Below, one piece after another: positions 10,438 through 19,665 of a stretch of 64,000 bases of DNA. The translations under genes and the position numbers were made by a program. The stretch covers positions 177,323-241,322 of the forward strand of contig NZ_JAHKQE010000022.1 in assembly GCF_018860855.1 (NCBI RefSeq), written 5' to 3'. Below the pieces are notes generated by a model. It saw only the letters and a program-made list of their open reading frames with translations. It was not told the origin of the DNA and searched no databases. Source of the stretch: Amphritea atlantica. Lineage in GTDB: Bacteria > Pseudomonadota > Gammaproteobacteria > Pseudomonadales > Balneatricaceae. Positions within the stretch are counted from its first letter, which is position 1. Every line of letters starts with the position of its first letter.

Positions 10438-10462
10438 TTCAGCTTTTGATCGGGTATATCAC

Positions 10463-10951
10463 ATGTCATTATTATGTAGGTTAAACAGACTGCAACTTAA
10501 AGGTCAGGCCGTGCTGATGGTGTTGGCTTCAGTCTTTATTGTTCTCGGCGTTAGTGCGATGGCGATCATGCGCTATGTTTTTGAAAGCAACCTTTACGGT
10601 GCTGAAGAGATCATTCTAATAAGTGCATTTTGGATCTATTTTCTAGGTGCTGGCCATGCCAGTTATCAGCGTAAACATATCTGCGCGGAAGTTTTTTCAG
10701 TCTATTGCCGCTCGGAAACAATTAAATCTGCCGTCAAAGTGCTGGCCGAGACGATCACTCTAGGACTTGCAGCACTCTATACCTACTGGGCAGTTGAGTT
10801 TGTCTCACGCAGCTTTTTGGAGGGCGGGGTAACACCGGTTTGGCGAATTCCCTTAGTCGTTGTACACGTATCAATTTTAATTGGCTTTATCCTGATTGCG
10901 CTTTATTCCGTACGGGATCTAAAGCACACACTAAAAAAAATACGTTCATAA
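10463..10951 (+). CDS. TRAP transporter small permease (DctQ family)
   Basis: Small integral membrane subunit, about 162 residues with four hydrophobic segments. The family feature YGAEEIILISAFWIYFLGAGHASYQRKH between the second and third helices is present. I use the ATG at 10463, as the frame upstream (from a TTG at 10385 inside dctP) runs through the intergenic hairpin and lacks family sequence; the ribosome site is weak at either. It pairs with DctM, 33 bases downstream. Confidence 0.85.
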   Translation: MSLLCRLNRLQLKGQAVLMVLASVFIVLGVSAMAIMRYVFESNLYGAEEIILISAFWIYFLGAGHASYQRKHICAEVFSVYCRSETIKSAVKVLAETITLGLAALYTYWAVEFVSRSFLEGGVTPVWRIPLVVVHVSILIGFILIALYSVRDLKHTLKKIRS

Positions 10952-10984
10952 AGTTAATCTTTATATTCTAAGGATGGCGGTTCT

Positions 10985-12283
10985 ATGGTTATTGCACTTG
11001 CGCTTACTATTCTTATCTTTACCTTGATTATCGGGGTGTCTGTGCCATTCGCTTTTTTGGCTTCGGCAACCTCAATTATATTTTTATATGATTATGATCC
11101 AGCATTTATATTGCCCTATGGCTTTAGCCGTATGAATAATATTGTATTATTAGCCATCCCCCTATTTATTATTGCGGGTAGTGCTATTAATAAATCTCAC
11201 CTAGGCAATAAACTGGTTGATCTGATCGAACTGTTTGTTGGTCATATAAAGGGTGGCCTTGGGGCGGTAACAGTTGTCTCCAGTGCGGTTTTTGGGGCGC
11301 TAACGGGGAGCGCATCAGCAACGCTTTCAGCGATCGGCACCATTATGTTTCCGCGCTTGGCAAAATCAGGATACCCGGTCGGGCACTCAGCCGCGTTGAT
11401 TGCCAATGCCTCGGTGTTAGGGTTGTTAATCCCCCCCAGCGCCTTGATGATTCTCTACGCTTGGGTCGGTAACCAATCGGTCTTAGCCTCCTTCTTAGCC
11501 TGCTTTATACCGGGTATTATTGTCACGATATTGCTCTGTGTCGTTAACTACTTTCTGCTCCGTAATCACGATGGTCTTACGGTCTCGCCAGCGCTAAAAG
11601 GGCGTGAGTTTGTCACCGAGTTTCGTCGCCGCGGCCTGAATTCAATGCCCGCTCTGGCGATGCCTATTTTGATCTTAGGCGGAATCTATGGCGGCTTTGT
11701 AACCCCGACAGAGGCGGCTGCGTTATCGGTGTTGTATGTCATCCCTGTGGGTATCTTTGTGTATAAAGAGCTGAATCATAAAACCCTATGGGAGGTTTTT
11801 TTAGAGTCCGCCGTTACCACCGGTGTGATTATGATCATGCTGTATTGCGTCATGATTCTGAGCCGCTTGTATGTGATGGAAGACTTACCCGGCACCATTT
11901 TAAGCTTTTTTGATGACCTATCGATTAGCCCAATTATGGTGTTATTACTGATTAACATCGTCATGGTTGTTATCGGTATGCTCATGGATGATGTCAGTGC
12001 CGTGTTGCTGGCAACCCCACTAATGTTGCCGCTGGCGCTTGAGTTAGGGGTGTCGGGCACGCAGTTTGCCGCCATCGTTGGCGTGAATTTAGGGATGGGT
12101 AACATTACTCCGCCCACCGCGCCATTACTGTATCTTTCAGGGCAACTGAGTGGGGCGTCAATTAAAGACACTATGAGGCCTACTTTGTATATGATCGGCT
12201 TTGCCTGGATACCTACCTTAATGTTGGTAACTTTTATACCGGAAGTATCACTTTGGTTACCTAGGTTTGCTGGCTTAGGTTAA
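10985..12283 (+). CDS. TRAP transporter large permease (DctM family)
   Basis: The channel subunit, 432 residues and about 12 hydrophobic segments. Family motifs visible: GALTGSASATLSAIGTIMFPRL, IPPSALMILYAW, GGFVTPTEAAALSVLY and GNITPPTAPLLYLSG. The gene has a good AAGGATGGCGG ribosome site. It completes dctPQM and is followed by a terminator. Import is driven by a sodium gradient in characterised relatives, which suits a marine host. Confidence 0.93.
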   Translation: MVIALALTILIFTLIIGVSVPFAFLASATSIIFLYDYDPAFILPYGFSRMNNIVLLAIPLFIIAGSAINKSHLGNKLVDLIELFVGHIKGGLGAVTVVSSAVFGALTGSASATLSAIGTIMFPRLAKSGYPVGHSAALIANASVLGLLIPPSALMILYAWVGNQSVLASFLACFIPGIIVTILLCVVNYFLLRNHDGLTVSPALKGREFVTEFRRRGLNSMPALAMPILILGGIYGGFVTPTEAAALSVLYVIPVGIFVYKELNHKTLWEVFLESAVTTGVIMIMLYCVMILSRLYVMEDLPGTILSFFDDLSISPIMVLLLINIVMVVIGMLMDDVSAVLLATPLMLPLALELGVSGTQFAAIVGVNLGMGNITPPTAPLLYLSGQLSGASIKDTMRPTLYMIGFAWIPTLMLVTFIPEVSLWLPRFAGLG

Positions 12284-12301
12284 CCGTCTGAAGGAATTGT
12301 G

Positions 12302-12338
12302 TAGCGTCACGCTGATGTCGAGACGCTATTTTATTATT
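12302..12338 (+). terminator. Terminator of the TRAP operon
   Basis: TAGCGTC and GACGCTA form a 7-bp stem with a 13-base loop, followed by TTTTATTATTG. It lies 19 bases after the dctM stop. Confidence 0.7.
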
Positions 12339-12489
12339 GTTCAGTCGTGCGTATTGCAGTGAATATATTTAGCTAATAATCAATGGAGGTTATTTGTAAT
12401 AATAGTAAAAAAGTGCGTTTGCTAATAATGTTATCGTCGTCTACATAAGATCTATTTAAATATTAAGTTATTAATAAATGGAGTCGTAT

Positions 12490-13377
12490 ATGCAATGGCA
12501 CCAATTAACTGGTTTTTACAATTTAATTAGGCTTGGTAGTTTTACTAAAGCAGCAGAAGCGTGTTATCGGACTCAGTCAGCGGTGACTCAACAACTCCAA
12601 GCACTGGAAAGTGAACTTGATTGTAAATTGGCGATAAGGATCGGTCGAGGAAAAATAGTCGCTACGGATGAAGGGCAGGAACTGTTCCAATTTGCTGAGA
12701 AAATGTTACGTGAACAAAAATCGGTTGTGGAGCGGATTCATTCTATTCGAGATAAATCAGAGCGAACATTAATAATAGCTGCACCTACCGATACAATGTC
12801 AAAAATTTTATCGCCTTATGTGAAAAAGTTTTGGCAAGCAAGGCCTGATGTTAAATTAAAAATGATCGAATGTTCGTTGGACGAGGTCGTCGCTGGTATT
12901 CGTACCCAGAAGTTTGATTTAGGATTTGGCTTGTTAGCCCAGGTGCCTACAGACCTGACACAGGTTCGCTGGCTACCGATGCATCATTATATTATTGCTC
13001 ATAAAGATCATGATATTTGGCGAGCCCCCATTGATTTATTGGCCATATCTAAATGTGACCTGATACTTCCTCCTTGCTCGGAGTTTGCGCAGACTGGATA
13101 CGTATTATCATCTGCGTTGAGTAAGAAAGGCCTGCCCTGCAATATTGTAATGGAAGCCTCAAGTAACGACCGATGTATTGACTATGCATGTAGCGGTATG
13201 GGGGTCTTTTTCGGGCTTTGCAGTGAGGAAATGTTAGAGCACTTGCCCGAAGACGTTTTGGTTAAAGATCTTCAGTCTTTATTTAGGTCGGATAATGTCG
13301 GTGTGTTTTATGAGTCTATCCGAAAGTTACGTGTTCATGATAAATATTTCATTGATATTTTAAATATTGAAATATAG
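12490..13377 (+). CDS. LysR-family transcriptional regulator
   Basis: 295 residues. The N-terminal winged helix reads MQWHQLTGFYNLIRLGSFTKAAEACYRTQSAVTQQLQALE, close in style to CysB/Cbl-type members, followed by a ligand-binding domain. An ATG at 12478 is in frame, but GGAG lies eight bases before the 12490 ATG, so I start there. It sits between the TRAP operon and the sulfatase/ABC cluster, on the same strand as both. By position it most plausibly controls the sulfatase and ABC genes, and a CysB-like DNA-binding domain would fit a sulfur-responsive role; that is inference. Confidence 0.85.
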   Translation: MQWHQLTGFYNLIRLGSFTKAAEACYRTQSAVTQQLQALESELDCKLAIRIGRGKIVATDEGQELFQFAEKMLREQKSVVERIHSIRDKSERTLIIAAPTDTMSKILSPYVKKFWQARPDVKLKMIECSLDEVVAGIRTQKFDLGFGLLAQVPTDLTQVRWLPMHHYIIAHKDHDIWRAPIDLLAISKCDLILPPCSEFAQTGYVLSSALSKKGLPCNIVMEASSNDRCIDYACSGMGVFFGLCSEEMLEHLPEDVLVKDLQSLFRSDNVGVFYESIRKLRVHDKYFIDILNIEI

Positions 13378-13494
13378 TTTGTATCTATGTATTAGAAACG
13401 CTAATAAAAAGTTAAAGAATTATTAAATAGACAGTGGGTTTGTTAAAAGTAATTATGGTTTAACAGTATAGTAAATAGACCTTCTGGATTTAAT

Positions 13495-15045
13495 ATGAAA
13501 AATAAACCTAATATTGTTTTTATTTGTACAGACCAACTTCGTTTTGACCAGTTAGGGTGTACAGGAAATAAAATTGCACGAACACCTAATATTGACCGAA
13601 TCGCTAAGATGGGGACATCTTTCACTAATCATTTAACACCTTGTCAGATTTGCGCACCTAGTCGTGGGAGCATGTTTACTGGCCTATATCCTCGTCATCA
13701 TGGAATGACAAGAAATGGTCTCGTTTTAGATCCATCGAAAGAACATTTTACACATGTACTTAAGCGAAATGGTTATAAAACGTATGGGTTGGGAAAGTTC
13801 CACTTTGAGCCTACGCATGCGCCTGTTGAATATGGTATGCCTGAATCTAATGCTTTTTGGACGTTACCTCAAAGTGAAGGATGGAATGGACCATTCTACG
13901 GTTTTGATAAAGTGGATTTTGTTATTGGTGATTCCTTTACCAGTGCGCGTGGAGGACACTACGCAAAATGGCTTAATACAAATCATCCTGGAGCCGCTGA
14001 TTTATATCTACCAGAAAACAGTTTAGACGATACACCTGATGATATGGAAGAACTGTGGCGCGCCTCGATACCATCTGAGCTGCATTACAATCATTGGATG
14101 GCAGATAATGCAGCAGCGTTTATAAAAGAACAAAAAGAAGATGAGCCGTTCTTTCTATTTATATCAACGCCTGATCCTCACCATCCGTGGGCACCACCTG
14201 CACCCTATTGTGATCTCTTCGATCCTGAAGATATGCCGATGCCGAAAGCCGTTGCTGGCGAATTAGAAAAAATGCCAGATTATGTTCGTAAGCAAATTTG
14301 GACAGACGGTAATAATGGCGATATCAGTTATAAAGATTTTCTTGATTCAGGTACATTCCCAATTGAACAGGGTAGTTGGCAGAACACAACTGCTTTCAGT
14401 GAAAAAAGCTTGAAGAAAATTATTGCTTATAACCATGCCTTAGTGACTTTAATTGATGACTGTGTCGGTAAGGTCCTTAATGCTTTGGATGAGCGAGGTA
14501 TTATGGATGAGACCGTCATCGTATTTACGTCTGATCATGGTGAGTTCATGGGGGATCATGGTCTTATCCGTAAAGGCCCTATGCCATATCGACAATTGCT
14601 ACAGATCCCTTTCTTGATGTCGGGGCCGAGCATTCCTCAGGGAATGGAAATTGATGCGTTGACAAGCCATCTAGATATTAAAGATACATTATTAAGCCTC
14701 GTTGGAGTTGAAGGGCAACCAACTGATGGACATAGTTTAAAGCCGCTACTTGACGGTACTCAAAATTCCGTTCGTGAGGTTGCTTATGCCGAATATTATA
14801 CGCGAGCAGTATCCAATCAATATAATAAAACGATTGTTACTAACGATGATAGGTTGACTGTTTATCCGTTCGCCCAAGAAGAAGGTTGGGGGGAGTATTT
14901 CGATTATGCACAAGATCCTGGCGAACATAATAACTGTTTTTCTAATAGTTTGAATGATGGCCGTATTGAAGAACTAAAATCTAAAATTGAGGAAGAACTA
15001 CCGCTCACACCAAAAGCACCAGGTAACATACTTGGGTTTTTTTAA
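13495..15045 (+). CDS. Sulfatase (formylglycine type)
   Basis: Alkaline-phosphatase-superfamily hydrolase, 516 residues. The signature C-A-P-S-R (Cys53 to Arg57) followed by GSMFTG is the maturation motif in which the cysteine becomes formylglycine. Metal ligands are visible at CTDQLR (residues 11-16) and in VFTSDHGEFMGDHG. No signal peptide is seen, so it is probably cytoplasmic, acting on a small imported sulfate (or phosphonate) ester. It is not a clear choline sulfatase: the BetC active-site surroundings and N-terminus differ. The ABC importer starts 132 bases downstream in the same direction and may bring in the substrate. AT-rich, like its neighbours. Confidence 0.88.
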   Translation: MKNKPNIVFICTDQLRFDQLGCTGNKIARTPNIDRIAKMGTSFTNHLTPCQICAPSRGSMFTGLYPRHHGMTRNGLVLDPSKEHFTHVLKRNGYKTYGLGKFHFEPTHAPVEYGMPESNAFWTLPQSEGWNGPFYGFDKVDFVIGDSFTSARGGHYAKWLNTNHPGAADLYLPENSLDDTPDDMEELWRASIPSELHYNHWMADNAAAFIKEQKEDEPFFLFISTPDPHHPWAPPAPYCDLFDPEDMPMPKAVAGELEKMPDYVRKQIWTDGNNGDISYKDFLDSGTFPIEQGSWQNTTAFSEKSLKKIIAYNHALVTLIDDCVGKVLNALDERGIMDETVIVFTSDHGEFMGDHGLIRKGPMPYRQLLQIPFLMSGPSIPQGMEIDALTSHLDIKDTLLSLVGVEGQPTDGHSLKPLLDGTQNSVREVAYAEYYTRAVSNQYNKTIVTNDDRLTVYPFAQEEGWGEYFDYAQDPGEHNNCFSNSLNDGRIEELKSKIEEELPLTPKAPGNILGFF

Positions 15046-15177
15046 TTATTAAGTCGATTGTTTTTTAATAGTTAAAACTTTTATGTAGATATTTACCTTA
15101 AAGGATGCGGGTTGTAGCCCGTATCTAATGAAATATTGTCAGTAATCCAGATAAATAAAAATACAGGATGAATCATA

Positions 15178-16014
15178 ATGAAAAACTTTATGAGTATTTC
15201 GTTGCTTGCAGCGGCACTAATATCACCTTCACTCGCAACTGCAGAAACGTGCGAGAACGAAACGTGGAATAAAATTATGACGCGTGGAAAGCTGGTCGTC
15301 GGGGTCAAGGCTGATTACAAGCCCTGGGGGTATCGTAATTCTGGTGGCGAAATTATTGGCATGGAGCCTGATTTAGCCGCCGATGTTGCTGAGACGATGG
15401 GTGTTGAACTTGAGTTGATGCCTGTCGTTGGTTCAAATCGACTGCAATTTCTTGAACAGGGTCAGATCGATATTTTGATCGCCTCGATGACGGACCTACC
15501 TGATCGTCGTAAGATTGTGGGTATTCCCAGCCCTAACTATTATTCGTCGGGTACCAATATATTATCACCTAAGAAACTCGGGTTTACCCAGTGGGAAGAA
15601 TTGAGAGGTAAGCCTGTTTGTGCTGTTCAGGGAGCATATTTTAATAAGCTTGTTGAAAACCGTTATGGCGCCAAGATTTCAGCTTTCCAAGGAACTGCTG
15701 AAGCACGACAAGCGCTGCGAGATAAGAAGTGCGTTGCTTTTGTTTTCGACGATAGTGGCATTATGTCTTCGCTAGCATCTGGTCAATGGGATGATTTTGA
15801 AATGCCATTACCAACAGAGGATGCTGCGTCATGGGGGTTGGCCGTTCCTAAAGCAGAGGAAAACTGTGTTCTTGGCCGTTTTATGTCGGGCATGCAATTC
15901 TATTGGCATCGCGAAGAAACTCTAGTCGAGCTTGAGAAAAAATGGGGTATACAATCAACATCATACCTTGCTGAACAAGCCGATAAATACGCGGATCATC
16001 TTTTAGATAAATGA
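15178..16014 (+). CDS. ABC transporter substrate-binding protein, polar amino acid type
   Basis: Periplasmic receptor, 278 residues. A signal peptide MKNFMSISLLAAALISPSLATA is followed by a family-3 solute-binding fold (GKLVVGVKADYKPWGYRN, GMEPDLAADVAETMG, DILIASMTDLPDRRK). It is the first of a four-gene operon (binding protein, two permeases, ATPase), downstream of the sulfatase. The ligand cannot be read from sequence; a zwitterionic sulfate ester or an amino acid is possible. Confidence 0.92.
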   Translation: MKNFMSISLLAAALISPSLATAETCENETWNKIMTRGKLVVGVKADYKPWGYRNSGGEIIGMEPDLAADVAETMGVELELMPVVGSNRLQFLEQGQIDILIASMTDLPDRRKIVGIPSPNYYSSGTNILSPKKLGFTQWEELRGKPVCAVQGAYFNKLVENRYGAKISAFQGTAEARQALRDKKCVAFVFDDSGIMSSLASGQWDDFEMPLPTEDAASWGLAVPKAEENCVLGRFMSGMQFYWHREETLVELEKKWGIQSTSYLAEQADKYADHLLDK

Positions 16015-16031
16015 TTTAGGGAGCCTTCGTT

Positions 16032-16787
16032 ATGAGTAGTTTTGAAGAGTTCTTTATTCAATTGGCGGTGGACTTTCCCCGATGGAACTTCATTTGGTTA
16101 TATGATGACTTGCAGGCCGACCGTATTCTTTCCGGGCTGTGGGTGACGGTTAAGCTGAGTCTTGCTTGTGTTTCCTTATCTGTTGTTATCGGTGTAGTTG
16201 GAGCGATGCTACAGGGATCAAACAGCTCTAGAGTCCGAGCGTTAGTTCAGGGGTATATTCAGTTTTTCCGAAATACTCCCCCTCTTGTCCAGTTATTGTT
16301 TTTCTACTTTGCGTTGGGGCAGTTTACGCCCACGGAGGTAGGTCCCGATGGTTGGACGGAGCAGCCGCTTATCACTAACGTTGGCTGGGCAATTATTGCG
16401 TTATCGCTTTTTGCAGGTGCTTTTAATGTAGAGATATTTCGTGCGGGAATTGAAGCCATTCCTTATTCTACTCGGGAAGCGGCAGAGTCTTTAGGGATGA
16501 GTCAGCGACAGACGTTTTTTTATGTCACGCTGCCTTTGTCTCTGAGAGTTTCAATCCCTGCATTGAACAACAATCTCGTTAACCTTGTTAAAACAACGAC
16601 ACAAGCTTACGCAATTGCAGTACCGGAATTGCTCTATGAGTCGGTATCGGTTTGGAATGATTATCCCTCCGCTCAGAACCCTACCATGCTGCTGTTGTTT
16701 CTTGCCTACCTGACGTTAGTCGGAATCCTTGTTTTTTGCATGAATTCCTGGGAAAAATCAATGAGGATCCCCGGTTATGGCCATTAA
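16032..16787 (+). CDS. ABC transporter permease, polar amino acid type
   Basis: HisM/GlnP-family permease of 251 residues. The coupling-helix EAA motif appears as EAAESLGMSQRQTFFYVTLPL, and the family start of the membrane domain is GLWVTVKLSLACVSLSVVIG. GGGAG lies before the ATG, 17 bases after the receptor gene. It forms the channel with the next permease. Confidence 0.93.
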   Translation: MSSFEEFFIQLAVDFPRWNFIWLYDDLQADRILSGLWVTVKLSLACVSLSVVIGVVGAMLQGSNSSRVRALVQGYIQFFRNTPPLVQLLFFYFALGQFTPTEVGPDGWTEQPLITNVGWAIIALSLFAGAFNVEIFRAGIEAIPYSTREAAESLGMSQRQTFFYVTLPLSLRVSIPALNNNLVNLVKTTTQAYAIAVPELLYESVSVWNDYPSAQNPTMLLLFLAYLTLVGILVFCMNSWEKSMRIPGYGH

Positions 16788-17661
16788 ATATATACCTGTT
16801 ACCACACAGTACAAGCAGGATCGTCTTGCTGTATTAAAACCGTTTAGCCCTAAGGGAGCCGCCTATGATGAAATGTATTTTGTTCGTTGGTTAGGTGGTC
16901 TTAAGTTAAAGTATGTCGCACTTGCGGCTCTACTATGGCCTGCTATCGCCTTTGCTCAAAGTGGTGGCTATGGAATGGGTGATGCATTCGAGGCACTACT
17001 TCGGTGGATTCCATTCTTAACTTTTCAGGGTTTTTTATATAACGTTTTAATCTCTATCTTTGCCATGACCATTGGAACGGTTGCTGGTATGGCATTAGGG
17101 TTAGGGCAACTATCCAATATCTCTGCAGTGCGACGGTTTGCATACTTTACAACACAGATATTTCGTAACTCGCCTTGGCTGGTTATTCTGTTTGTAATAC
17201 TGCTGGCATTCCCGTTCGAGGTAACGGTATTTGATATCACTATTCCAATTCCTGCATGGATGAAGGCTGTCGTGGGACTTTCACTTCCTGTAATGGCTAA
17301 TATCTCTGAAATTGTCCGTGGAGCAGTAAGGTCTGTACCTAGTACTCAATGGGAAGCTGCTGAGTCACTTTCCTTTAATCGAACACAAACGATGTGGCAG
17401 ATTATATTACCGCAATGCTTTAAACGAATGATTCCACCTTGGATGAACTGGTACGCCATTTTGACGATGGCTACTCCTTTATGCTCTTTGCTAGGCGTGG
17501 GTGAAATCATTACGCATTCTCGTCAAGCTATGGCGGCGGAGAATAACTATCCTGAGTTATTGGTGCCTTTTTATGGCTATGCTCTGGTTGTGTTTTTTGT
17601 TTATTGCTACCCAATTGCTCGTTTAACCATTGCGCTTGAAAAGCGTTTTGCTTTCAAATAA
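16777..17661 (+). CDS. ABC transporter permease, polar amino acid type (long N-terminus)
   Basis: Second permease, 294 residues. It overlaps the previous gene by 11 bases and begins with a hydrophilic stretch of about 45 residues plus an extra hydrophobic segment (KYVALAALLWPAIAFAQ) ahead of the usual domain. The EAA loop reads WEAAESLSFNRTQTMWQIILPQ. The extra N-terminal part is longer than in typical HisQ/HisM proteins. Partner of the 16032 permease. Confidence 0.92.
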   Translation: MAIKYIPVTTQYKQDRLAVLKPFSPKGAAYDEMYFVRWLGGLKLKYVALAALLWPAIAFAQSGGYGMGDAFEALLRWIPFLTFQGFLYNVLISIFAMTIGTVAGMALGLGQLSNISAVRRFAYFTTQIFRNSPWLVILFVILLAFPFEVTVFDITIPIPAWMKAVVGLSLPVMANISEIVRGAVRSVPSTQWEAAESLSFNRTQTMWQIILPQCFKRMIPPWMNWYAILTMATPLCSLLGVGEIITHSRQAMAAENNYPELLVPFYGYALVVFFVYCYPIARLTIALEKRFAFK

Positions 17662-17677
17662 TAAGAGGACCTACAAA

Positions 17678-18427
17678 ATGATTAATTGGTCACCTGAACA
17701 ACCTATCGTTTCTATACATAACGTGCATAAAAGCTTCGGCCCTCTTGAGGTTTTAAAAGGCGTCAGTATGGATATCATGAAAGGTGAAGTGATTTGTATA
17801 ATTGGCCCATCAGGCTCGGGAAAATCTACCTTGATTCGATGTATTAATGCGTTGAATGATATTCAGGGGGGCTCGATTACTCTTGAAGGCCAGGAAGTAC
17901 ATGATGAAAAACTAGATAAGCTTGAATTGCGTAAAAAAGTTGGCATGGTGTTTCAACAATATAATCTTTTCCCACACAAAACAGTGTTGGAAAACGTCAT
18001 GATGGCTCCTATTAAAGTGTTAAAAGAGTCTAAGGTTGAAGCTCAAAAAAGAGCGTTGGAGCTGATCAAAAAAGTACGATTAGATGGTAAAGAAAACAGT
18101 TACCCAGGGGAATTGTCTGGTGGACAGCAGCAACGTGTGGCAATCGCGAGGTCTTTGGCGATGCGTCCAGATGTGATGTTGTTTGACGAAGTGACTGCAG
18201 CGCTTGACCCGGAAACAGTGAAAGAGGTTTTGATTACAATTCAGGATCTTGCTGCTGAAGGTATGACCTGTATCCTCGTGACCCATGAGATGGCTTTTGC
18301 TCGGGAAGTCGCTGACCACATCTACTTTACCGATAGAGGTGTGATAGTCGAGCACGGTTCCCCGAAGGAATTTTTTGATAATGCCAGTGATCCGCGTACC
18401 AAGGAATTTCTATCGCAGGTTTTATAA
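17678..18427 (+). CDS. ABC transporter ATP-binding protein, polar amino acid type
   Basis: 249 residues from the ATG that follows AAGAGGA by nine bases; an upstream in-frame GTG-type extension overlaps the permease gene and is unlikely. Walker A GPSGSGKST, signature LSGGQQQRVAIARSLA and Walker B VMLFDE are intact. The D-loop region reads FDEVTAALDPE rather than the usual FDEPTSALDPE, a change seen in some members. Last gene of the importer. Confidence 0.94.
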   Translation: MINWSPEQPIVSIHNVHKSFGPLEVLKGVSMDIMKGEVICIIGPSGSGKSTLIRCINALNDIQGGSITLEGQEVHDEKLDKLELRKKVGMVFQQYNLFPHKTVLENVMMAPIKVLKESKVEAQKRALELIKKVRLDGKENSYPGELSGGQQQRVAIARSLAMRPDVMLFDEVTAALDPETVKEVLITIQDLAAEGMTCILVTHEMAFAREVADHIYFTDRGVIVEHGSPKEFFDNASDPRTKEFLSQVL

Positions 18428-18509
18428 CCCAGAGAATCTGATGAGTAATGATTGTGAAACCGTTTTGCTACTATGCTGAAGGGGGGTTATAGTTATTTTC
18501 AACGTTAAA

Positions 18510-18542
18510 TATTCACCCTAATATTATATTTTAGGGTGAATA
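18510..18542 (+). terminator. Inverted repeat after the ABC operon
   Basis: TATTCACCCTAA and TTAGGGTGAATA form a perfect 12-bp stem with a 9-base loop, followed by ATATTTC. It probably acts as the terminator of the ABC operon although the T tract is poor. Confidence 0.6.
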
Positions 18543-18793
18543 ATATTTCATAGAATTGAGAGGTGATATAGTCATTCGATTGGAGTTAGTAATTTAATTG
18601 GTGGTTTTCAGATTGAAACAAAAAAATTTTCTGTTTAATTTTGGTGATATTGAGAGGAGAGTTGTCTTTACATTTATTCTGGATTTTTTGGTGTCTTATT
18701 TTCTTGTTGCTTATTAATCATAAGTATTATTAAAAAATAAGGTTTTTATATGATTCATCTTGCCTATACTACGATGAAACTCGAGAGTGGGCT

Positions 18794-19302
18794 ATGTCAG
18801 TTTCTTACGAATATTTTAGCGATGATGTTCCCCGTCGAGTAGAAGGCTTTATATTGGATGCTATTGGTTGTGCGGTTATTAGTTTGAATGTTCCTAATGT
18901 CCGGTTTTCAAGAGCGGCTGCAAGTAAACAGTATCGAGATGGGGAGTGCCGGTTATCTTTTCGCTCATATCGGGAATTAACCCCCGACGTTATGCACGAT
19001 ACATCTCAGTATGCGAACAAGAAGATCGATCTTCTTCGTCGGGCTATTCGGGTAAGAGAACGTGGTATGTGGCTGTTTAAATCAATAGATCAGGCACAAA
19101 GATTTTTAACTGTTCATGCAGTGGTGTATAACCTTTTCAACTTTGGTATGGCTTTAGCCACGAACTATCGAAATTTCAGGGAAGTGCGTTTAACGAATGG
19201 AGAGAAACGGTAACGCAAGGCTTGCCGCTTCATTTAGATCTTGGTGACGAAGTTAGTTTGTCTGAACCCTCTAAAATACTTGGTAATTGCGATCGAACTT
19301 GA
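18794..19302 (+). mobile_element. Decayed IS6-like transposase (C-terminal part)
   Basis: A 139-residue open frame ends at 19213. Its middle (RELTPDVMHDTSQYAN, RVRERGMWLFKSIDQAQRFLTVHAVVYNLFNFG) matches the C-terminal pattern of IS6-family DDE transposases. After a frameshift near 19180 the expected tail continues in another frame (AFNEWRETVTQ, stop at 19302). The N-terminal half, including most of the DDE domain, is missing or unrecognisable, so this is an inactive remnant. It lies at the composition change between the AT-rich ABC genes and the GC-richer island. Confidence 0.75.
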
Positions 19303-19408
19303 TGTCTTCTCTGAGGTAATACGATGCCATATCTTGTCAGAAAACCACGAACCTAATTGACCAAAGCGACTCACTCACCAACCAGAAGTGAACGAGAGCA
19401 ATGAAGCG

Positions 19409-19516
19409 CTAAGCTACCTTGTTGCTCTTCAATTTATTGGGTACAAACTGAATTTTGGGTCGTACCACGGCTTCGCAGATCGCCTCGGCATCCCTATACG
19501 CATAATTTTCATGGTG
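19409..19516 (-). mobile_element. IS110-like transposase fragment
   Basis: On the minus strand a short frame reads YRDAEAICEAVVRPKIQFVP and ends at a stop at 19409. This is the conserved DAEAICEA...RPxMRFVP region of IS110-family transposases. Only about 35 residues survive; the surrounding 19303-19640 holds no other gene that I can recognise. Together with the IS6 remnant it shows repeated insertion at the island's left side. Confidence 0.65.
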
Positions 19517-19665
19517 CACTCCTTCGGTTCGATTGATGGTTCCCTTACCATGTGGCACAAGATGCCAGGGGTGGAGGAGTCCATCCCATTTCCCTAGCTT
19601 CAGATCTTTGAGTGTGTTTACAAAACCCGAAGCGATTCAGTGTTCGCTCGGGCAAGTATTCAAAT

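Noticed and set aside
13495..15045. Choline sulfatase BetC
   Set aside because: Active-site surroundings and length pattern differ, and no bet genes are nearby.
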